Assembly: GCA_036244855.1 (NCBI GenBank)
Contig: BQKZ01000034.1
Span: forward strand, 205,559-269,558
Direction: 5' to 3'
DNA length: 64,000 nucleotides
DNA from: Temnopleurus reevesii
Lineage: Eukaryota; Echinodermata; Echinoidea; Temnopleuroida; Temnopleuridae
The first letter of the stretch is position 1. Each line of letters begins with the position of its first letter. The notes under the pieces were generated by a model that had not been told where the DNA came from, did no database searches, and was given only the letters and a program-made list of their open reading frames with translations. Positions 47,267 to 58,992 of this stretch are shown in pieces. The translations under genes were made by a program, and so were the position numbers.

Positions 47267-48895
47267 GGTTCATGAGCGGAAATCACAGTATCATGCTTGG
47301 GCCCATCCCCCAAATCTGAAGAACATACTTTATAGTTTCATATAAATATTGCTTTCATTTTAACAATATTTGTTTCATGCACAAGGTAATAGTGGTGGAG
47401 GGATACGTAATTGAATGATACAGATCAAAATATTACAAATTTTATACCATAATGTAATAATCACATAAACATACACAAATACATAAATGTAGGCGATTTC
47501 ATTGAATTCCAGACCGATTTAAACATGAGCGAGATGTCACTTCGCACAATTTGAAAAATGTTGATATACAAGTCTATGGGCATTTTACAGAAAAATAACT
47601 GCTCCCGGATTCTCATTACACTTCATACAAAATGACGCATTCATTGGAAATTCTCATATCATCACTACTCTCACACAGTGCAACGCCCTACACACCTAAC
47701 GAAGATCACTCTTAGATGAGCATATCATAAGCAATACATCAGCACAGTCATCGCNGCTCGACAAGATTTTTTTTGGCTTTACTCTAGAATTAACAAGAAA
47801 TGTTCACTTCAAAGAAATATATAAGCTGGGAAGATGTTTGTATCCCTTCTGAGGTGGATTCAGGTGGAAAGCCAAAGGTGCCACACAAGCTATCCCTTCC
47901 CCCTACCCCTCTCCCCCATCACATTGGCAGCTACAAGATGCCCACAGCCCCCTCCCCCTAATCTTCAAATGTTGGGTCAAATTCTTTTCCCTATTCCAAA
48001 ATTCATTTTTTGACAATTTCCCTCCTGTTGCCCTTTATTTGAAGTAACATGACTGAAAATCACAGTGTCATGTATAAGCCTGCTCCCCCCTCCCCCACCC
48101 CCCAAAAATCTGAATTAAATCTCATGATGTCAAAGATGTAACCAGTTTCATAAATTTCTTCATTTACAATAGCAATATGGGTTTTAAATACTACTAGGCA
48201 TACATGTACATGTATACTGGTGAATCCAGTTATACCGGACACTTTAAAATTTCACAATCAATAAGTTTTTCAGCATATTTTAACTACTTACAATCATAAA
48301 AATAAACCGAAATGTTTCTAGATCTCATCATCATTTCAAACACTCCATATTAACCCTAATCACAGCGCTTTAACATGCGCACATGTTTCTGTAGGTGCGC
48401 AATTTCAATGTACGCATCCGGTATTACCACACTCTCCAGTAATTGGATCTGCACTATATTTTGTGCACAGTGATATGTTAATGAATGATACAGGTTATCA
48501 TAAATTGAGAAATTAACTAAACAAATATTTTTGCGAACATATATTTTTTAGCAAATTCACTGAATGTCAGACAGTTTCACACATTAGCGGGATGTTAATT
48601 TCATGATTTGGAAGATTTTGGAATAAGTCTATGGGCATTCCAATATAGGTAAAAATTTTAGCGAATTCATGGCGGCAAAATTTGCAAAAAGGAAAACCCT
48701 CAAGAAAATTTACACTTTCACAGAAAAATAACTGCTCCTAGATTCTCAATACATTCTAAGGCAATTCAAAATGGATGCATTCATTGGAAAATTCTCATGT
48801 CATCACTACTCTCACACAGTGCAACGCCCTACACACCTAACGAAGATCACTCTTAGATGAGCATATCACAGGCAATACATAAGCACAGTCATGGC
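47267..48895. repeat. Diverged tandem duplication spanning the N at 47755
   Basis: The stretch with CAACGCCCTACACACCTAAC and GATCACTCTTAGATGAGC occurs just before the N (about 47685-47730) and again near 48820-48870. Upstream parts (47267 and 48055 onward) also align with lower similarity. Confidence 0.7.
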
Positions 48896-49018
48896 ACAGT
48901 ATGATTTTAATAAACAGCCCAATCATTGTACTGCATCACACCGCCAATTCACTCGCATCATTAAAATAACATCACTATCACTCCCATCAAAATTTATTTC
49001 TTTTCTGAAAAATTTTAC

Positions 49019-49340
49019 CTCAAGCAGGATGGTGATTTCACTGTCCTCCGGATGAAAAAGCTTCCTATTCTTATTTTCTTTTCTCCATCATCCAGCCGCA
49101 GTGAATTTGCTTTTTACCCTCGCATTTGTCTTATTCGTTTACAACGTTTAGAAGCAAAGGAATAATCACATCCACACACAGGATTTGTACACAGAAATCA
49201 GCTGTCCAGGGTGAGGAGCCTGAACTACTTCCAACTCATGCATATATTCATGAGCTGCCTCCATATAAGGAGGTGGCACTTCCTTATTGGGAGAAGAGGC
49301 TTTGGACTCTGACCAATCAGGGGCTGGGAAGTGGGGTGAA
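49019..49340 (-). promoter_or_regulatory. Candidate internal promoter in intron 2 of the p53-family gene
   Basis: CCATATAAGG (49261-49270; CArG/TATA-like on both strands), CCAAT boxes at 49313-49317 (plus) and 49286-49290 (minus), and a donor-like CTTGAG|gtaaaa ending at 49019 on the minus strand. The position, between the transactivation exons and the DNA-binding exons, is where vertebrate p63 and p73 keep their delta-N promoter. No in-frame ATG is visible in the would-be leader exon, so this is tentative. Confidence 0.25.
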
Positions 49341-50334
49341 AAGGTGAACACACAGAAGCCTGGGGAAGGTTGCGTTTGTAAACAGAGCAAGTCTGGACAA
49401 GTCTGTAGGACCATTCCATTGTTGTGCCTCAATAGGGGTGTTAGGCAAAATCAATACACAATACTGCAGGATAAAAATGGCAAGTTAGCGGGTAATTTCT
49501 TCAATACCCATTCAAAAATTAATTAGTTTCTTTTCAAATGGCATCTTTTAGGTGTGACAATGGCATTCCACTAGCTTTTACATTCCAAACCTAAGAAATC
49601 TTGCAAATACTGAAGCAATTGTTATTATCATTCATTTGAACCCCCTGCCAACATATATCGATCTGGCTGAACCGACTGCATTGCGAAAGGCTGATAATGA
49701 TATTTTGTTGTGATCAGCTGATCAATGATAGTGACATACTTCTGTGAGAAATGTTTCTCGAAACTAGTTTTCATATGTGATTACGCGGCAATCAAATACG
49801 GATCACAGTTATGTTTAAGTTTACGCTCGATTCATTTCTTAGAATAACTGTAAAACATATTTTTTTCTATTGCATAATCTCTGCAATGAAAATCTGAGAA
49901 TGTAGAAGGGGGATGGGGCAAATTACACAGGTAGCCAAATCGAGTTACACACCACACAAACACAATTAAAAAAAAAAAAATTGTTAAGTAATTTCCTTAT
50001 ATTGTCTAAAAGTTCCTGATTAATCAAATCACATCTCTGATAAAAAGTATCATTTCTGACCAATCTCATGCAAAATGATATAAGAAAAATATTGAAAATC
50101 TTCAATATCTAAATCTACTGAAATATCATTTTGAATCTCTTTCAGGAAAGCCTTCAAATTGTTACCCCATTATACTATTATACTAGCAGATCTGCCCGTT
50201 TGTGTAGTTTTGCCTTCCTATAATAACTTTGGGGGAAAAAGATAATGATAAGTATGACATGAATGAAATATTTTTGCAGGCCCCATTCTGCTGAGACCGG
50301 CTTCCAAGGTGAAGACCCTAGTATTCTGTTCTCC

Positions 50335-50385
50335 CCCTCTAGCTCTCTCTCTCTCCCTCTCTCTCTCTCTCTTTATCCCCCCCCC
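50335..50385. repeat. (CT)n microsatellite and C-run
   Basis: CTCTCTCTCT tract followed by a run of Cs. The minus-strand Arg/Glu ORF is an artefact. Confidence 0.9.
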
Positions 50386-50650
50386 CCACAACCCGGCCAT
50401 CATCTCCCGAAACATGCTTCACGTTCAAGCAGAAAATGAACGCGAACCTACATACCACAGACACATGGCAGACAATACCACCAATCGCTCCGCCCGTTCC
50501 GGGCCGTCGCTCCGGCGAGCGAAAGCATGGCGTATACTGCTCACACACTCTATGGGTCACACCGTACCCGTGCATAACCTCGTGTTCACTGAAGCCTCAG
50601 CTAAAGAGAATTGCGTACACATAGTTGATATTCAGGGCGCAGCGAATGAA
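50386..50650. other. Short CpG-containing GC-rich segment in intron 2
   Basis: Clearly richer in GC and CpG than the surrounding intron (for example CGTTCCGGGCCGTCGCTCCG). ORFs exist on both strands but none has recognisable similarity. Could be regulatory or an inserted fragment. Confidence 0.3.
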
Positions 50651-50959
50651 AGTTACGAATTGTGAAATATGAAATCATAATTAGGCATCGACAGTAATTT
50701 TAATAGTCTAAGGTTTCTTTCTGTTATCTAAAACGGGGAAAAGAGAAATTTGGAGATGATTGGTGTAATAGGTTGAGAGAAATACGCAGCCAAACAAACA
50801 AACAAACAACCAAACATCAAACAAATTTACACACAAGATTAGGCGAATTATATAGTAGGATTTCTAACCAAGTTTTTGAAAATTATAGCAATCGTTCAGT
50901 TCATTGTCAGAACTTCAAAGCTACAGTTATTTTTGAATGGGGCATACCAATACATGTTA

Positions 50960-51144
50960 AAAGGAGTGTTGTTCAAAATCAACTGCAAATCAACTGCAAC
51001 TTTGCAAATTGTAACGTGCATTTTCAATCGCGCACAGTACGCACATTTAACAAGAGGCGTATGAAACCATGATTTGGATTGGCACGTTCCGATCAACTTT
51101 AACTGCAACTTGCGATCAATTGCAACTTTTGAACAACACCCCTG
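50960..51144. mobile_element. TIR element family GTTGTTCAAAA, copy 3 (inverted)
   Basis: AGGAGTGTTGTTCAAAATC at the left, TTTTGAACAACACCCCTG at the right; TA on both sides (50958-50959, 51145-51146). Orientation is opposite to the copy at 18188. Confidence 0.8.
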
Positions 51145-51229
51145 TAGTGTATTGTTCCAGCAAACATTTAAAACACAAATTTATCATATCAATTTATTCA
51201 TATGAACATGGAAAAAATGAAACACTTAC

Positions 51230-51446
51230 CGAGCTTTCGCTGGGCATACTGGGTATATTGGGGAAACTCGGCATGCTAGGAAGGCTTGGGATACTGGGAA
51301 TGGCTGTGAGGTTTGGGATGGAGTGTGGCTCCATCTCATAATGCTCCACCTGAAACTCCACCTGATTCTCCTGGATAACGTTAGTATTCGTCTCCCCATA
51401 GTCAAAGTTCTCCAGGTTAACTTGCACTGGGTCCTGCAGGATCGAC
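51230..51446 (-). CDS. p53-family exon 2: acidic/Q-rich part of the N-terminus with PSI/PSM repeats
   Basis: Acceptor tttcttttag|G at 51447/51446 and donor AGCTCG|gtaagt at 51230. It encodes SILQDPVQVNLENFDYGET, acidic sequence, then a short repeat of hydrophobic-P-S triplets (IPSIPSLPSMPSFPNIPSMP). One base in, phase 0 out. Predicted disordered. Confidence 0.85.
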
Positions 51447-51539
51447 CTAAAAGAAAGCGGAGAGATACAGATTAAGGTAACTTGAATATAAGTGATGATT
51501 TTTTTTTAATCATACTACTGCAGAGAATAATGTTCATGG

Positions 51540-51690
51540 TATCCCATCAAAATTTGCTACACAAAATGTGTTTAGTTTAGCAACTTTTTTTTACACAGAA
51601 TTGTACAGTAAAATGTCAGAAATCTATCCTCAATGTCTAAAACTGCGAATCAAATGTGAAAAATAAAATTATTCCCTGTACTGTAGTTTA
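51540..51690. repeat. Interspersed repeat shared with 62860-63030 and 63550-63740
   Basis: AATTTGCTAC, CCTCAATGTCTA and AATCAAATGTGAAAA recur in the same order at the three sites with considerable divergence. No ends defined. Confidence 0.5.
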
Positions 51691-51699
51691 GGACTTTCC

Positions 51700-53870
51700 A
51701 TTTAATGATGCACAAGAAAAAAAAAAAAGGAAAGAAAAATTAGAAAATGAAAGTTAAAATGACAATTCTTTTCTTGCCCAAATAAAGATTCTTAAGTTAT
51801 GTTCGTTAACCAACATGCATTCAATATCTATCTCTATCATTTCCTCATCAATCTTTTAATTTGGTAAAAAAGATCCCCCCCCCCAAAAAAAAAGGGAATT
51901 GAAAAAGAAAAAGAATTAAAAATAAAAATAAAAACCCTGCATACTATAAAACTGACATTTACCACAACTGAACAATAAGGCACTGTAATCTTAGCAACAA
52001 AAAGCCCTTTCTATTTATAAATAAATTTGCAAAACCTTCAATTTAATTCGCTAATCTGATCTCTTCGATCTCAAAGGACTTGGGCCGAAACAAGTGAAAA
52101 CTTTCAATAACAAATTGACAACTAAAAATATTCCAAATACACCTACTTCTGAGTTCCGTGATCCACATAGGGAGTATGCATATTGCAAATTCTCCGAGCA
52201 ACGTCGCACATTTTAACTCAAAATAAGAATAAAACTCTAAATTCCAATGAATCCACGACCGGCATCGGCGAGCTCAAGAAGAAAAGTCATCAAAAAATCA
52301 TTACCCTTTGTACGTCATGAATATTTGTGTGCAGAAACCTTTGATCTCTCTAAATCTATTCAGAGATTTCCATGTGGGCAGTGATTGGTAAAATTATTTA
52401 TAAAATCTATTTACTTGCCTAGTCACTTGGATTCTAACTGGTACCAAAATTAGGAGACAAGGTTGATGTTGCAATGGCTATCAACAACAATTGATATGTA
52501 AACAGAACTTTGAGACCTTAGAAAAGAAATGGAATGTTTTCTGGAGTTTCTTCTTGATTACGACATGGAATTATTGATATCGGGGAATCCCCTAGATCTT
52601 ACGTAGCAATGAAATGTAAGTCAACCTTGAACTCTTGTAAGCGGAGTCACTTGGAAAGATTATAGCGACTGCGAATTTATATGTTGTACATACAGAATAT
52701 AAGTTTTCATAGGGTGGATTCCATTTCACAGGGCATCCTCAGTTCAAAGTTGAACTTATTGAAAAATGTTGAATTGTTTGGTCAAATAAAGTAAAATAAA
52801 ACTATTCGTTTACACTTTTATATGCAAAATTCTTCAGAGTTTTTTTTTGTTGGTTAAAATGCAGAAATCATAATTTCAAAAATTTCTCCACATTGCCAAT
52901 CTAAAATTAATACCTTGTAGTGGTAATGACCAGAGAATCAATATTCACAGAGTTGCACAAAACTTGTGAAGAAAGGTCAAACTTTAAATGAATAATATGT
53001 GCCAAATGATGTTACAAGAATAGATATCACGACAGAGTAAGAAGCAAAAAAATGTCCAGAAAATAGGCTTCGTCAAAACTTAAAATATTGCACTATCCCA
53101 CATGCTGCTTCCGGTGTTGGTTTGGGTGGAAAAGGATATGGTGAGTAAAATCATTTGCAAAGAGAATATGGAGTTACTGCCAAAACACTACCAAAAAGAG
53201 ACAATGGAACTTCACAGAGAAACAGAGGGACCTTGAACATTTAGCTCATTACAACAAAACAGCTACAGAATATCAATTTGATAAAATAAATAATAATTTA
53301 ACATTGCTAAGTGAACAAGCCTCCATTTTTAAGAGAATATGAGTAACACAATAACAAAATGAAGTGGTTGTTGTTTTAAAATTATTCCAGCCCTTCTTTC
53401 TATTTACAGTACACTGTAAAGAAGCAAAGAGCAAAAATGAAGTGGTTTCGTTTTTACCAAGAACTAAATTCCAGAATCAATTCAGCAACTGGTATAGTAT
53501 CCGACGGAAACCGGAAATTTGTTTCAAGGATGTTCTTATATCTACACGTGACTGGTGACCCTTTCTCGGGTGCAATTTAGCACCACTGGTTATCATTGCA
53601 GGAAAGAATTACCAAACATTCCTCATCATGCTTACCTCTACGAACGGCTTTATAAAATGAAACCTTAGGAGGAAAATTTGATGAGGATAATCTAAACTGT
53701 TCATATTTCTTTACTTCTCTTGGATGATTAATTTTGTTTTTCTTGGGGTATTGTCATGCAAATATTTTTCAAAGAACACCATCCCTCCAAAAAAGAGACA
53801 TAGATGTGCTGTTATTGAATGGAAAAAAATATGTAGGAGCACACTAATTCCTGTAGTTTCATTCTCTATT
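51700..53870. other. Intron 1 of the p53-family gene, no feature seen
   Basis: AT-rich with poly-A and C-runs near 51875-51895. I see no exon or structured repeat. Confidence 0.45.
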
Positions 53871-53880
53871 AAGCATCCAA

Positions 53881-54044
53881 GGGGGGTATTGTTCAAAAGT
53901 TGCAATTGATCGCAAGTTGCAGTTGATCGGAACGCGCCAATCACAATCATTGTTTCATGCGCGTCTTGTTGAATGCGCATACCATGAGCGAATGAAAGTG
54001 CTTGTTGCAATTCACAAAGTTGCAGTTGATTTGAACACGCCCTC
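53881..54044. mobile_element. TIR element family GTTGTTCAAAA, copy 4
   Basis: GGGGGGTATTGTTCAAAAG at the left and TTTGAACACGCCCTC at the right. It has the full GCAATTGATCGCAAGTTGCA segment and lies just downstream of exon 1's donor. Target duplication not clear. Confidence 0.75.
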
Positions 54045-54158
54045 TAGTCTCCTAAATCAGGTCTCTAAATGGTATCTTGAATTTCCGTTAGACTATGACT
54101 AACCCACCCTCCCCCCCCTCCCCATGGAACACTTGGAATTCTTCAGAACTTTACTTAC

Positions 54159-54256
54159 CCGCTCGTGACATCTTGCTGCAGATTAGCCCAAAGACACTGG
54201 AATGTTTCCTGACTCATCGGAGGATCTATCTCCTGGGATGGCGTCATTCCGTCCAT
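54159..54256 (-). CDS. p53-family exon 1: start codon and transactivation motif
   Basis: ATG at 54256-54254 (context CGCCACGATGG, close to Kozak) and donor GAGCGG|gtaagt at 54159. It encodes MDGMTPSQEIDPPMSQETFQ then CLWANLQQDVTSG. SQETFQCLWANL carries the FxxLWxxL pattern of the p53/p73 transactivation domain (human p53 F19, W23, L26), which binds MDM2 and coactivators. Leaves two bases for exon 2. Choosing this ATG retains the complete motif. Confidence 0.9.
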
Positions 54257-54870
54257 CGTGGCGCGAATCTTGGATCAAATACTCAGCTGCTCGGAGGCAC
54301 AAGGTGACTTCAATCTAATAACGGATTCTCTGACAAAAGCAGAAATCCGCTAGGTAACTCGGGATCCGTTGGCTATACCGTTTCAGTCACGCTTCTCTAA
54401 GGCCACATCTGAAGGCGCTTTGGGGAAAGAACTAGAGCAACGGAAGAGATTTTTCGAAGCTTTCACCGGAAGAATTTACTTGGGATGGAGCGATAGAGTT
54501 CAGCACTTTGGTGAGTCAACTGCTGCAGAAGATGCCTCAGAGGGGATGACTAAAGCAGCGGACCCGACTTCTTGAAGCTCATGGAGTACCCCCAGGGAAG
54601 TCAGCGTATGGGTTGTGGTGAAGCAACTATAGTTCAGCCCATTGGTGACTAAACCACTCCAGTAGATTCCATTCAAGATAGATCGAAGATGGGAAAGTTA
54701 TCTCTCAGGACGGACGTTGAGGCGGATTTGGTTCCAGCAACAAAGATCACTGTGGAACCAACAGCAATGCAGTCTTACCATGCTACAAGGTAGTGGCAAC
54801 AGTGGCAGCAACTTGAGGAATCTAGTGTGGTCTTGAAGGCAATGGTGGCACTTGTCTAAGTTGCATCAGT
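54257..54870 (-). promoter_or_regulatory. Probable 5' leader and proximal upstream region of the p53-family gene
   Basis: About 600 bp less AT-rich than neighbouring introns, directly upstream of the start codon. On the minus strand there is an acceptor-like tgcctccgagcag|C about 40 bp before the ATG, so the leader may be spliced. No TATA box identified; the transcription start is unknown. Confidence 0.35.
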
Positions 54871-55448
54871 TCTGCTCATCAGTGTGTTGTCTAGCATTGC
54901 CAACAATTTAACTCCTGTAATGAGATGAAAAGAAAATACTGCATTTTTCGGGATACTTTTCAAACTAGATTTTGTATATCCCAGCATCTGGAAAGTCACT
55001 TGGAAACGTTTGGAATTTGTATAATATCTCCTGGATAGAAAAACCACTCGGAGAGGCTACAAGTAATAATCTATTTCCACTAATAATTTGAAGCAAATCA
55101 AATGATGTATCTTTTTTTACGTGTTGTAGCTGTCAATGAAAATAAGAAACTTACAAATTAAAGAAGCTGGGGTTTAAAACAGCCTCATAATCATTGACAA
55201 AAAGAGAAAAAAATTGAACAAAGATTGTGTACATTCAATAAATGACTGGTGGCTATTTGGATGCGATGGTGAACAAGCAATACCCCTTGGCTATTTCAAA
55301 CTGGTTCTGTGCACATGTGGATGTGATGCAAGACTTGCATCATTCCTATTCCATCATTCATACATGTAGCTCCATGGATTGAGATGCTCAAATCCACAGA
55401 TTTTTCTTATCTCAAATTCTAAATACTCATGTTGAATTGCTAAGTGAA

Positions 55449-55742
55449 GTCGCTGTGGTGTAGTGGTTCCGAGTCTTGCCTTTCAACCAGAGGGTCGTAG
55501 GTTCAAATCTCACCCATGGCGTTAATTTCCTTCAGCAGGAAATTCATCCACTTTGTGCAGCACTCAACCTAGGTGAGGTAAACAGTTACCTGGTGGGAAT
55601 ATTTATTCCTTCAAATGCCATGTTTACTGGTGTACGCCGGGCTAAAGCCAGGGTAATAATAATGCAAAGTGCCTTCAGTACTCCACAGAGTGGACAGAGA
55701 GGACTAATACATGCAGTATATAAATTGCATCTATTATTATTG
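55449..55742 (+). mobile_element. tRNA-derived SINE
   Basis: Pol III A box TGGTGTAGTGG (55456-55466) and B box GGTTCAAATCT (55500-55510) at tRNA spacing, then an unrelated body, then a tail GTGCCTTCAGTACTCC with ACAGAGTGG and a terminal ATTATTATT. The tail matches the fragment at 21797-21885. Composite tRNA head plus LINE-like tail with a short-repeat end is classic SINE structure. Confidence 0.85.
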
Positions 55743-57160
55743 GGCACCAATTCCCAGAAAAGAAGCGAGCAGCCCTATATGATAAAGTATCTCTTCCGGC
55801 GCAAGTAAGAAGATTAAATTGGTTTCACAGCTTCTTACTTGAGCAATCTGTACCATGCAAATAGCGGTTTCCAAGCAAAAGTAGCACCCTTTCGTTGCTA
55901 TGACAGGGAGATTTTAATGTAAATGGTTGTGAGTGCTTGTATTCTGCAATGCAAATGATGGAATTCAACTAAGTACATTTTCACAAATGCCATCTCACGG
56001 CAAGTTTGCAAGCACATATCCTAGACTGTCGGTGTGTGCATGCGCAGATCATGCATATTGTGTGACTACATCACACACATACAGCATTGCTCTACCCTTA
56101 GTCTTGGGGAGAGCATGCAGACACACAATGCATACCGTGTATCACTCTGTGTGCACACAACAAAACCAAAAGGTCTGTTCTGGCAGACTATCTCACGGCT
56201 ACGACATGGACAATTTCAGGCAAATGGTATTGACTGCACTCCCCCAAAACAACAGCAACACCTTCCTTTGAAACAAGCAACAGGTACTACCAACAAGGAT
56301 GTCTTTTCGAGTAGTTTAACCAACTGTTTGATTTGAAATGCAATTTTGTGTGGTTGACAGTATTGCCAAATACAATCCTAAAAATCCCCATCTCAACACC
56401 CTCATGAATATCCCATGATCCTTTACCATAAATGGCAATAATCTACATTGATAAAACAGTAGAATGTCACTTACACCCCTATCTTAATAGACATGTGGGT
56501 TATTAGTGACCTCCACTATTACTCGGTGATTGTGCAATAATTACTCAGACAGAAATTGAAAACAAATTTGTAATGCTGGCCTTGGAATTGTCCAGGGGCC
56601 ATAAATCTGATTTGGGGTTGACCCACATATTCAAATTGATGTTGGGTGAATGAAAAATCAATGTGACCTCTACCACCTGATGGGACCCAAGTGTCTGAAA
56701 AAAATCACAATAATGATTGAAAAATAGGATCATGAAAAAATATCTTGCATTGCCTTTGGGAGAAAAATACCTGTATATAGACCCACAGCTTCTAATTGAT
56801 GTTGGGATATTTCACTAACACTTATGAAATCATTGAATCTCAAAATTAACTTCAGAGAATTGTTTGACATAAAAATTTAAAAAAATATTGCCAAAATACG
56901 ATTGTCCTCATGTTAGTTCAAACCTTCAATAAACTGATGTTTACTATCCAGGGGTAACTGATTAAAATCTTATTGGTTCTTACTACCCCCCAACTGATGA
57001 TAACTCCAAAGTAATTATGTGGGGATTTCCACTTGGATATTTCCAGTCCTTAAAGTAGGTATCGAGGTCTAGAAAAAAGGTCAGTCCCACACCCTTTTAT
57101 TACTGTCAGTGCACCATACCACAATTTATCTACATTAGATAGCACCCTTCCCCCCCCCCC
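55743..57160. other. Upstream intergenic, no gene seen
   Basis: ORFs of about 100 codons occur but without splice signals or recognisable similarity. A poly-C run ends the stretch (57151-57165). Confidence 0.4.
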
Positions 57161-57165
57161 CCCCC

Positions 57166-58171
57166 AATTACAATGTAGCTATATATGAATTTCTCAAATT
57201 CAATTAATATTCCAAGCATCTGCAAAGTTCCAAAAATGAAACAAAAAATCATTAACCAGGCATCAAATTTTGATCCGTTCGTAAGCTAAAAATTGGACTA
57301 TATATCTGTGAACCCCAAGGAGCTTGCCTAACATTTTAAATGATAAAGAAGTGAAATACACACAAGTATGCAGCAGAAGACGATGCGACATTTGTTCTGA
57401 ACCTTCAGCAAGGCAAAAAAAAATAAATTTGGATGTCCTTATCTGACAGACCCTCTGAAATAGGCCACACCTAAACATTCTTTTTTTTTTCTCTTTCCAC
57501 TCAAATTGAGAAATCACAGCAAACTTATTCAAATCTTTGGCTTTTTCATACCCTTCCAAGGCTCAGGGGGTGTTGCTCAAAATCAACTGCAAATCAACTG
57601 CAACTTTGCAATTTGTAACGCGTATTTACATTCGTGCACGGTATGCGCATTTAACAAGATGCGCATGAAACCATGATTTTGATTGGTGCATTCCTATCAA
57701 CTGCAACTTGCAATCTTTTGAACAACTTGCAACTTTTGAACAACTACCCAATTATTCTCTGAATGAATTAAGTGTGAATTGTGTTAATATGACAAAAAAT
57801 AATTATTAATAAAATATCCTTTTCCGACAGGTCTATGCTAATTTCATTAATAACATTCGAGGGCATCCAAACAATTTTTGCTTCTACAGAAAAATTGTTG
57901 AAAAACAACGCCCCAGAAAACAAACACAAGGTGCTCATTGGCTGAAAGCTGTTAAATCCGAACCTATCATTGATGTAAACAGGGATAACTGACCAGATAT
58001 CGTAAATCAAGAAAAATAAACACCACCACATCTACCACCAATTTTTCTTGTTTTCTTTGAAGAAAGAGAAGCCAGATGCTTTCTTATCTCCAATGGCCAT
58101 ATCATCTTTACCGACTCCCCAAAGGAGATAATCCCCGGAGTTTTATTCTTCTGGAGATTAAAATCTTTAGG
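57166..58171. repeat. Tandem duplication around the N at 58172, first copy (with MITE)
   Basis: AATTACAATGTAGCTAT starts both this and the copy at 58173-58992. Similarity is about 80% over most of the length, but the last 110 bp or so are identical. The first copy is about 185 bp longer because it contains a TIR element. Confidence 0.85.
57565..57751. mobile_element. TIR element family GTTGTTCAAAA, copy 5 (inverted), with empty site
   Basis: GGGGGTGTTGCTCAAAATC at the left and AACTTTTGAACAACTACCC at the right. The second copy of the surrounding duplication reads AAGGCTTATTCTCTG with no insert, giving an empty site that fits a TA-type target. Confidence 0.85.
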
Positions 58172-58172
58172 N

Positions 58173-58992
58173 AATTACAATGTAGCTATGAATGAATTTC
58201 TCAAATTTAATCCATATCCTGAGCATCTGCAAACTTAAAAAGAAACAAAAATTTATCATTCACCACGCACTAAATTTGATCCGTTCATAATCTAAAAAAT
58301 TGAACTTTATATCTGAAAACCCAAAGGAGCTTGCCTAACATTTTAAATGACATTGAAGTGAAATACAAATGGGCCCAAGAAGTAACAACATGTTCTGACT
58401 TTTTAGCAAGACCAAAAAGAACTTGTTTGGATGCCTTCAACTGACTGGCCTACTGGAAATGGCCAGACCTGCACTTTCTTTTCTATTTTCACTCAAATTG
58501 AGAAATCGTAGCTAAATTATTCAAATAATCTTTGGCTTTTTCATACCCTTCAAAGGCTTATTCTCTGAATGAATGAAGTGTGAATTGTGTTCAAAACATA
58601 AAAAATATGACAAAAAATTATTTTAAAAATCCTTTTCTGACAGGGTGATGATAATTTCATAAACAACATTCGAGGGCATCAAAACAATTTTTGCCTACTG
58701 GAAACTGGCAGAAAACTTGTTGAAAAACAACGCCTCTGAAAACAAACAACAAGTGCTCATTGGCCTAATGTTGTTGAAAACGAACCTATCATTGATGTAA
58801 ACAGTGATAGCTGACCAGATATCATAAATCAAGAAAAATAAACATCCCACATCTACCACCAATCCCCCTCTTTTTCTTTGAAGAAAGAGAAGCCACATGC
58901 TTTCTTATCTCCAATGGCCATATCATCTTTACCGACTCCCCAAAGGAGATAATCCCCGGAGTTTTATTCTTCTGGAGATTAAAATCTTTAGG
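58173..58992. repeat. Tandem duplication around the N at 58172, second copy
   Basis: Matches 57166-58171 without the MITE; both end AAAATCTTTAGG. Confidence 0.85.

Larger units (their letters stand above)
17151..54256 (-). other. p53/p63/p73-family gene locus (13 coding exons, middle block duplicated)
   Basis: Exons joined in transcript order, counting one copy of the duplicated block: 54256-54159, 51446-51230, 42497-42331, 41159-41078, exons 5-9 (copy A 30710-27051 or copy B 40463-36942), 20312-19948, 18956-18800, 18031-17938, 17381-17151. All junctions are phase-compatible, total 2148 nt, 715 residues. Domain order is TAD, P-rich linker, DNA-binding domain, tetramerisation domain, Q/P-rich linker, SAM, TI-like tail, the architecture of p63-alpha and p73-alpha. 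Invertebrates usually have one such ancestral gene. The product should be a tetrameric nuclear transcription factor acting in genome surveillance and apoptosis. The locus is rich in duplicated exon fragments. Confidence 0.9.

Noticed and set aside
48205..48445. An inverted-repeat transposon (ATACCGGAC ... CCGGTATTAC)
   Set aside because: Only short segments are inverse to each other and I could not define ends or a target duplication.
50309..50665. A 118-codon plus-strand protein
   Set aside because: It starts in a (CT)n tract, has no recognisable domain, and lies inside an intron of a gene on the other strand.
55449..55520. A functional tRNA gene
   Set aside because: A and B boxes are present, but it continues into a SINE body with a repeat tail and I could not close an acceptor stem.
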